Made by a program: the position numbers and the translations under genes. The notes beneath the pieces are model-generated. The model was not told the DNA's origin. It searched no databases and was given only the letters and a program-made list of their open reading frames with translations. Below are positions 31,110-34,911 of a DNA stretch of 34,911 nt, piece by piece; within the stretch, counting starts at the first letter, position 1, and every line of letters starts with the position of its first letter. This DNA is from an uncultured Pseudomonadota bacterium (GTDB lineage: Bacteria > Myxococcota_A > UBA796 > UBA9615), in the NCBI GenBank assembly GCA_937891735.1, contig CALAGR010000197.1, positions 1 to 34,911 of the forward strand, in the 5' to 3' direction.

Positions 31110-31721
31110 ATGAGCGACGACCTGCACAGCGCCTTCGCCACCGCCACGCGGAGCGCCTTCGCGGCCCCCCTGCGCGGCGGGTTCGTGGTGAGCGCGGTGG
31201 GCGCGGACGCGTGGGAGGCGGCCTGGCAGCAGGTCCGGCCCCTGTGCGCCATGCGCGAGCGTGGACCCCAGGACACCCCGTACACCGCGGACGAGCTGGC
31301 GGGGTTCGGGGCGCTGGGTCGCTCGCTGGCGCCACGGCCCCTGCGGCACCACCTCGTGATCCACGAGGCCGGCGGCGAACTGGTCGGCGTGTCCCGCGGG
31401 GCCCAGCGCCTCCGCGCGGACTGGTGCATGTCCCTGACCGCGATCAAGCCGGCCTTCCAGCGGCAGGGGATCTACTCGGGGCTGCTCTCGCGCCTGCTGC
31501 CCCTCCTGCGGGACATGGGGTTTCGCCAGGTCACGAGCCACCACCGCGCCGACAACAGCGCGGTCCTCGTGCCGAAGCTGAAGGCAGGGTTCCTGGTGAC
31601 GGGGGTTCAGGTCAGCCCCATCAGCGGACTGATGGTGGAGCTGACGCGGCCCCTCAGCGAGGGCCTGGCCGCGGCCTACCGCTCCCGGATCGACGCCGAC
31701 CGGGACCCGGGCGAGCCGTGA
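31110..31721 (+). CDS. GNAT-family N-acetyltransferase
   Basis: A 203-residue cytoplasmic protein. The central strand SLTAIKPAFQ is followed by motif A, Q117-R-Q-G-I-Y-S-G124, which fits the acetyl-CoA pyrophosphate-binding loop (R/Q-x-x-G-x-G/A form). A helix (LLSRLLPLLRDMGF) and the strand QVTSHHRADNSAV follow, then LKAGFLVTG, as at the C-terminal end of the GNAT fold. The acceptor substrate is not predictable. The N-terminal ~90 residues, which carry MRERGPQDTPYT, are less typical. It starts 9 bases after the propeller gene's stop and so may be cotranscribed, with only a weak GCAGG upstream. Confidence 0.78.
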   Translation: MSDDLHSAFATATRSAFAAPLRGGFVVSAVGADAWEAAWQQVRPLCAMRERGPQDTPYTADELAGFGALGRSLAPRPLRHHLVIHEAGGELVGVSRGAQRLRADWCMSLTAIKPAFQRQGIYSGLLSRLLPLLRDMGFRQVTSHHRADNSAVLVPKLKAGFLVTGVQVSPISGLMVELTRPLSEGLAAAYRSRIDADRDPGEP

Positions 31722-31779
31722 TCCGTTCGCGACGATCAGCCGGACCCGCGGGACGGAGGCGTGCTAGATCGGCCGCGTC

Positions 31780-32745
31780 ATGAGCAACGCCGCCATCACT
31801 CCCCGCCAGGCCGCCGTCACCCAGGTCATGTCCGCGACCCTCACGTCGCTCGCGCACTCCGGCCGCCTGCACCCCATGGCGCGGTCCTGGAGCGAAGGCG
31901 TGGAGCGGTTCGGCGACATCCCCTACAAGGATGGGTTTCGCCGCCAGCACCGGCTGGACGTGTACCGCCCCACCCGCACCGACGGCCCCCTGCCGGTGAT
32001 CCTGTACGTGCACGGCGGCGGCTTCGGGCTGCTCAGCAAGGACACCCACTGGATGTTCGGCCGCGGCTTCGCCCGGCAGGGGTACGTGGTCGTGTCCATC
32101 GACTACACGCTGTCCGGGCAGGCCCCCTTCCCCGCCGCGGTGCAGGACACGTTCGAGGCGTTCCGCTGGGTGCACGACAACGTCGCCCGGTACGGCGGCG
32201 ATCCCAGCCGCGTGGCCATCGCGGGGGAGTCCGCCGGCGCGAACCTGGCCCTCGCCCTGACCGTGGCCCAGTGCTGGGAGCGGCCCGAGCCCTGGGCCCG
32301 CGAGGTGTTCGATCTGGCCGGCGAGCACGGCGTCGCCAAGGCCGTGCTGCCCGCCTGCGGGATGCTGCAGGTGAGCGCCCCCGAGCGGTACCTGTCCAAC
32401 GAGGCGATCCCCGCCTGGATGCGGGACCGGATCGCGGTGGTGTGCCGCCGCTACCTGCCGGATCCGGCCGCCGTGCCGTCCCTGGATCTGGCCGATCCCA
32501 TCTGCTTCCTCGAAACCGCCGAGCCTCCGCAGCGGCCCCTGCCCGCCATCTTCGCGCCCTGCGGCACCAACGATCCGGTCAAGGACGACACCCGGCGGCT
32601 CGACGAGGCGCTGCGCCGCTTCGACGGGACATCGGAGATGAAGTGGTACCCCGGCGGGATCCACGCCTTCCACGCGTTCATCTGGCGGCCGCTGGCCCGG
32701 GAGTGCTGGTCGGATCAGCTGCGGTTCCTGCGCGCCCACCTCTGA
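31780..32745 (+). CDS. Alpha/beta-hydrolase of the HSL (family IV) esterase type
   Basis: A 321-residue protein with no signal peptide. It shows the complete hormone-sensitive-lipase signature: oxyanion motif HGGG at 78-81 (YVHGGGFG), RYGGDPSRVAIAGES, then nucleophile Ser151 in GESAG (149-153). The catalytic Asp is probably Asp265 in GTNDPV, and the catalytic His is His295 or His298 in GIHAFHAF. The N-terminal ~50 residues would form the cap. Likely reaction: hydrolysis of short-chain carboxylic esters; natural substrate unknown. The ATG is preceded by an imperfect -10-like TAGATC 9 bases upstream and has no Shine-Dalgarno sequence. It converges on the nucleotidyltransferase gene with 25 bases between stops. 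Confidence 0.87.
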   Translation: MSNAAITPRQAAVTQVMSATLTSLAHSGRLHPMARSWSEGVERFGDIPYKDGFRRQHRLDVYRPTRTDGPLPVILYVHGGGFGLLSKDTHWMFGRGFARQGYVVVSIDYTLSGQAPFPAAVQDTFEAFRWVHDNVARYGGDPSRVAIAGESAGANLALALTVAQCWERPEPWAREVFDLAGEHGVAKAVLPACGMLQVSAPERYLSNEAIPAWMRDRIAVVCRRYLPDPAAVPSLDLADPICFLETAEPPQRPLPAIFAPCGTNDPVKDDTRRLDEALRRFDGTSEMKWYPGGIHAFHAFIWRPLARECWSDQLRFLRAHL

Positions 32746-32770
32746 GCGGTCACCGCAGCGGCGTCATCGA

Positions 32771-33529
32771 CTACCCAGAGAGCTCCGCGAGGAGCTGATC
32801 GATCCAGCCGCGGGCCGCCTCGGACCGCTGCTCGATGTCGCCCGGCGACGGAACGAAGACCAGCGCCATGAGCCTGGCGTGCGCCTGCGGCGGCAGATCC
32901 TCGGCGAGGTAGCGCATGCCGAAGTCGAAGCGGTCCGGGCAGTAGCGGGCGCGCAGCAGGGTCACCAGGGGGGCGACCTCCAGGGCCTGAAAGCGGGACA
33001 GCGCGTCCAGCGGCCGGTTGCGGCGGACCTCCTTGAGCACGAACCGGTCGAGCATCGCGCGCCGGGCCGCGATCTGGGCGACGACCCGGTGTATGCGCCC
33101 CTGGTGGGCGCCGCGGTCGAAGGCCCGCCCCGCCTGCACCAGCCCGTCCCGATCCAGCAGGACCAGGGCGTCGCCGTGCCGCTCCGGCTCCAGGAACCTC
33201 CCCTGCGCGCTGACCTTCATCACCACCAGATCCACCAGCGTGTCCGGGCTCGCGCGCTGCAGCCGGTACAGGCGCTGGCTGTGCCCGTGCATCGTGGGCT
33301 CGGGGACGGGCCAGGTCAGATCGATGCCGCCGGTGGCGTGCAGGACCTGCTCCGCCCGCGCAAAGGTCGCCGCCACGGCCTCGTCCCGCACGATGGCCAC
33401 CAGATCCAGGTCCGACCACACGTCCGCGCGCCCGAACGCCGCCGAGCCGCCTTCCCAGAGCGCGCGGGTCGTGTCCAGCTCGGCGAGGCCGGCCGCGAGC
33501 AAGCCCCGCAGCGCGTCGCGGTCGAGCAT
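32771..33529 (-). CDS. Nucleotidyltransferase-fold protein (ANT/MNT-like)
   Basis: A 252-residue cytoplasmic protein. The nucleotidyltransferase signature is present: G28-S29 in WEGGSAAFG, then Asp40 and Asp42 in WSDLDLVAI. A third acidic position is probably the Asp of TLVDLVVMK. The long helical C-terminal half (LDRFVLKEVRRNRPLDAL, PLVTLLRARYCPDRFDFGMRYL) recalls aminoglycoside-adenylyltransferase-like proteins. The substrate could be a small molecule, protein or nucleic acid. ATG 33529 is chosen because it overlaps the upstream stop (ATGA) and begins directly before the domain; the longer open frame to 33664 only re-reads the upstream gene. Coupled to the coiled-coil gene, so the two probably act together. 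Confidence 0.8.
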   Translation of the reverse strand: MLDRDALRGLLAAGLAELDTTRALWEGGSAAFGRADVWSDLDLVAIVRDEAVAATFARAEQVLHATGGIDLTWPVPEPTMHGHSQRLYRLQRASPDTLVDLVVMKVSAQGRFLEPERHGDALVLLDRDGLVQAGRAFDRGAHQGRIHRVVAQIAARRAMLDRFVLKEVRRNRPLDALSRFQALEVAPLVTLLRARYCPDRFDFGMRYLAEDLPPQAHARLMALVFVPSPGDIEQRSEAARGWIDQLLAELSG

Positions 33530-34536
33530 CAGCTCTTCTTCCGCAGCTCGCTGCGCACGATCTGGAGCATGCCGGCGATCCCCCGGTGGGCCACCCGGAT
33601 CAGGCGCGCCGAACCGCCCGCGTACACGGAGGTGACCGAGTGATCCAGCTCCGTGCCGCCCCACAGCACCACCGCGTCCGAGCCCCGCATGTCCGCCTCG
33701 GCCCGGCGCTTCTCCCGACGCCGGGTGCCGCTCACCAGGTTGAGGTCCGGCGCGTCGGCGTGCGCATCAGCGAGGAGCTTGAGCTGCTTGCGGTAGGCGG
33801 GGGATCCGCCCACCACGGTCATCCTGGCCACGCCCTGATCGATGCAGGCCTGCACGAAGCCGTGGAAGTTCGCCTGCACGTCCGAGCCGCCGCTGATCTC
33901 GCAGCGGTCCTTGGGCACGTGCACCACCACGGTGTTCGCGTCGGGCGCGAAGGCGACCTCGCGGCTGACGAACGCCACCCGCTCCACCAGCACCGCCATC
34001 AACTCCTGGGGATGCGCGAGCACGAGGGCCTCGAGGAACTCCCGGGGCCGCTGCAGCAGCAACCCGTTGAGGACCTGGAGCATCTCCATGTCGTCGGCGC
34101 AGCCCCGGTCCAGCAGCAGCTGGGCGATGGACCGACGTGTCTGCAGGGTGTCGGTCAGGGCGCCGCGCTCGGCGGCGAGCAGCCCCTCCAGGCGAGCCAC
34201 TTCGGCCCGGGACACCTGCTCCGCCTCCACCGCCACGTCCCGAAGCTCGGTCGCCTCTTCGGACGCCTGAGCCGCGGCCTGCAGCGCGCCGCGCAGGCTC
34301 TCGATCTGGTCCTGCGCCTCGGCCACGGCGGACTCGAGCACGTCCCGCTCCGCCCGCAGCTCCGCCACGCGGCCCGCCAGCGGGTTGGGAGGAGCCACCG
34401 GCATGCGCGGGCCCTCGGGCGACCGGCCCGCAGACCCGGGGCGCGGCGCCGCCTTGGGCACGGCCCGGGCCGGGTCCAGGGGCTTGACCCCCTGCTTCGC
34501 CATCAGCTCCTCGAAGGAGAGGTCGTCGTTGCTCAT
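33529..34536 (-). CDS. Coiled-coil protein with DUF2325-like C-terminal domain
   Basis: A 335-residue cytoplasmic protein. It opens with a short linear motif (LSFEELMAKQGVKPLD) of the kind seen at the start of Smr-containing and related proteins. A Pro-rich linker follows, then a predicted coiled coil at about 55-130 rich in Glu, Ala and Arg. A helical segment (140-190) comes next. The last ~140 residues form an alpha/beta domain with MTVVGGSPAYRKQLKLL, later GSDAVVLWGGTELDHSVTSVY and VAHRGIAGML. The VGG start and the D-x-V-x-x-x-x-x-x-x-x-H-S stretch resemble DUF2325, a poorly understood fold. The assignment is tentative. The ATG has TAGGGT 8 bases upstream; the stop overlaps the nucleotidyltransferase start. 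Confidence 0.72.
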   Translation of the reverse strand: MSNDDLSFEELMAKQGVKPLDPARAVPKAAPRPGSAGRSPEGPRMPVAPPNPLAGRVAELRAERDVLESAVAEAQDQIESLRGALQAAAQASEEATELRDVAVEAEQVSRAEVARLEGLLAAERGALTDTLQTRRSIAQLLLDRGCADDMEMLQVLNGLLLQRPREFLEALVLAHPQELMAVLVERVAFVSREVAFAPDANTVVVHVPKDRCEISGGSDVQANFHGFVQACIDQGVARMTVVGGSPAYRKQLKLLADAHADAPDLNLVSGTRRREKRRAEADMRGSDAVVLWGGTELDHSVTSVYAGGSARLIRVAHRGIAGMLQIVRSELRKKS

Positions 34537-34544
34537 CGCGGTGA

Positions 34545-34550
34545 ACCCTA
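34545..34550 (-). promoter_or_regulatory. -10-like element TAGGGT overlapping a stop codon
   Basis: TAGGGT ends 8 bases before the ATG at 34536, and its first three bases are the TAG stop codon of the upstream FG-GAP gene. No Shine-Dalgarno sequence is present. Confidence 0.42.
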
Positions 34551-34911
34551 CATCCCCGAGCCGAAGACCAGTCTGACCGCTCCTGCGTGCAGCGCCGGGT
34601 CACGGGCCTCGGGGGCGCCGATGACGAGGTCGTCGCACCCGTCCCCATCGATGTCCGCGGCCACCAGGGCGCTGCCCAGCTGCTCGTTGTCCAGGGCGGA
34701 CACCACATGCAGCGAGCGCTCCGGATCGTCGCCGAGGACCAGGAAGCCCCCGACACCGCCGTAGTGCACCCTCACGCCCCCGCCCCGCGGTCCCGTGGTG
34801 GCGTCGTCGGGGCCCGCCACGGCGAGGTCGAGCACCCCGTCGCAGTCCAGATCGAAGCCGGCCGCCAGGGCCGCGCCGGCCCGGGTGGGCAGCGCCGCCT
34901 CCTGGGGTGGC
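34548..34911 (-). CDS. FG-GAP repeat protein, C-terminal part
   Basis: Only the last ~120 residues are in the window; the frame is open through the right edge, so the start lies beyond it. Two FG-GAP / integrin-alpha-type repeats are visible, each with the calcium loop D-x-D-x-D/N-G: LDCDGVLDLAVAGPDD and IDGDGCDDLVIGAPEARD. Between them lies RVHYGGVGGFLVLGD. Such repeats build a calcium-stabilised beta-propeller, usually in secreted or surface proteins. The protein ends GAVRLVFGSGM, typical of a last propeller strand. Its TAG stop lies 11 bases before the start of the coiled-coil gene. Confidence 0.8.
   Translation of the reverse strand, partial: PPQEAALPTRAGAALAAGFDLDCDGVLDLAVAGPDDATTGPRGGGVRVHYGGVGGFLVLGDDPERSLHVVSALDNEQLGSALVAADIDGDGCDDLVIGAPEARDPALHAGAVRLVFGSGM

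Noticed and set aside
28281-31544. Long minus-strand open frame (over 1000 codons) opposite the Ig/propeller gene
   Set aside because: It is low-complexity translation of the repeat gene's antisense strand. The plus-strand product has clear domains, a lipobox and a ribosome site.
32746-32770. GCGG-TCA-CCGC hairpin as terminator between convergent genes
   Set aside because: The stem is only four base pairs with a three-base loop and no T-tract.
32771-34536. MNT/HEPN toxin-antitoxin pair
   Set aside because: The gene upstream of the nucleotidyltransferase is a coiled-coil/alpha-beta protein. I see no HEPN-type helical domain in it; the one R-x5-H match (RLIRVAH) is in the wrong context.
1-34911. 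Mobile elements, tRNA, rRNA or attachment sites
   Set aside because: I found no transposase, integrase or phage protein, no tRNA- or rRNA-like sequence, and no flanking direct repeats.

Overview
The window is very GC-rich and densely coding. It carries a heavy load of lipoproteins with Asp/Thr-rich linkers, thrombospondin-type-3 calcium motifs, a DUF4215-type Cys-rich module, FG-GAP repeats, outer-membrane barrels and a CehA/McbA-type PHP protein. This mix is typical of the Myxococcota / former Deltaproteobacteria, probably an uncultivated lineage. That placement is inference: there is no rRNA or marker gene here. I see no tRNA, CRISPR array, transposase, integrase or phage gene, and no gene-free stretch over 300 bases. 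The largest gap is the 227-base divergent region 17916-18142.

Layout. 2-484: end of a TSUP (TauE/SafE-like) permease. 513-2114 (-) and 2163-3470 (+): divergent lipoproteins, the first with a PNGase F-like C-terminal half. 3507-11657 (+): a tightly packed set made of an unknown protein, three multi-pass GT-C-type glycosyltransferases, a membrane-anchored SGNH hydrolase and a YdjM-like membrane protein. 11688-17915 (-): a 1008-residue lipase-like lipoprotein, an outer-membrane barrel and a fourth GT-C protein paralogous to the one at 7370. 18143-19618 (+): a sodium:solute symporter, convergent with a calmodulin-like four-EF-hand protein (19605-20099, -). 20165-24057 (+): a PHP-domain lipoprotein and an outer-membrane barrel. 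24037-26040 (-): an esterase-like lipoprotein. 26124-32745 (+): a two-domain VOC protein, two tandem paralogous propeller lipoproteins, a GNAT acetyltransferase and an HSL-type esterase. 32771-34911 (-): a nucleotidyltransferase, a coiled-coil protein with a DUF2325-like C-terminus, and the end of an FG-GAP protein.

How it works together. Most products are predicted to sit in or outside the envelope: seven lipoproteins, two barrels, four GT-C enzymes and one periplasmic SGNH enzyme. The coherent theme is building, trimming and displaying surface glycans and calcium-stabilised surface proteins. The 3507-11657 block looks like a glycan assembly and modification unit.

The strongest non-gene signal is regulatory. 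At eight transcription-unit starts a -10-like hexamer (TANNNT, or CANNNT/CATACT variants) lies only 6-8 bases before the start codon with no Shine-Dalgarno sequence, which predicts leaderless mRNAs. Two other units have TANNNT farther upstream plus a clear AGGAGG.
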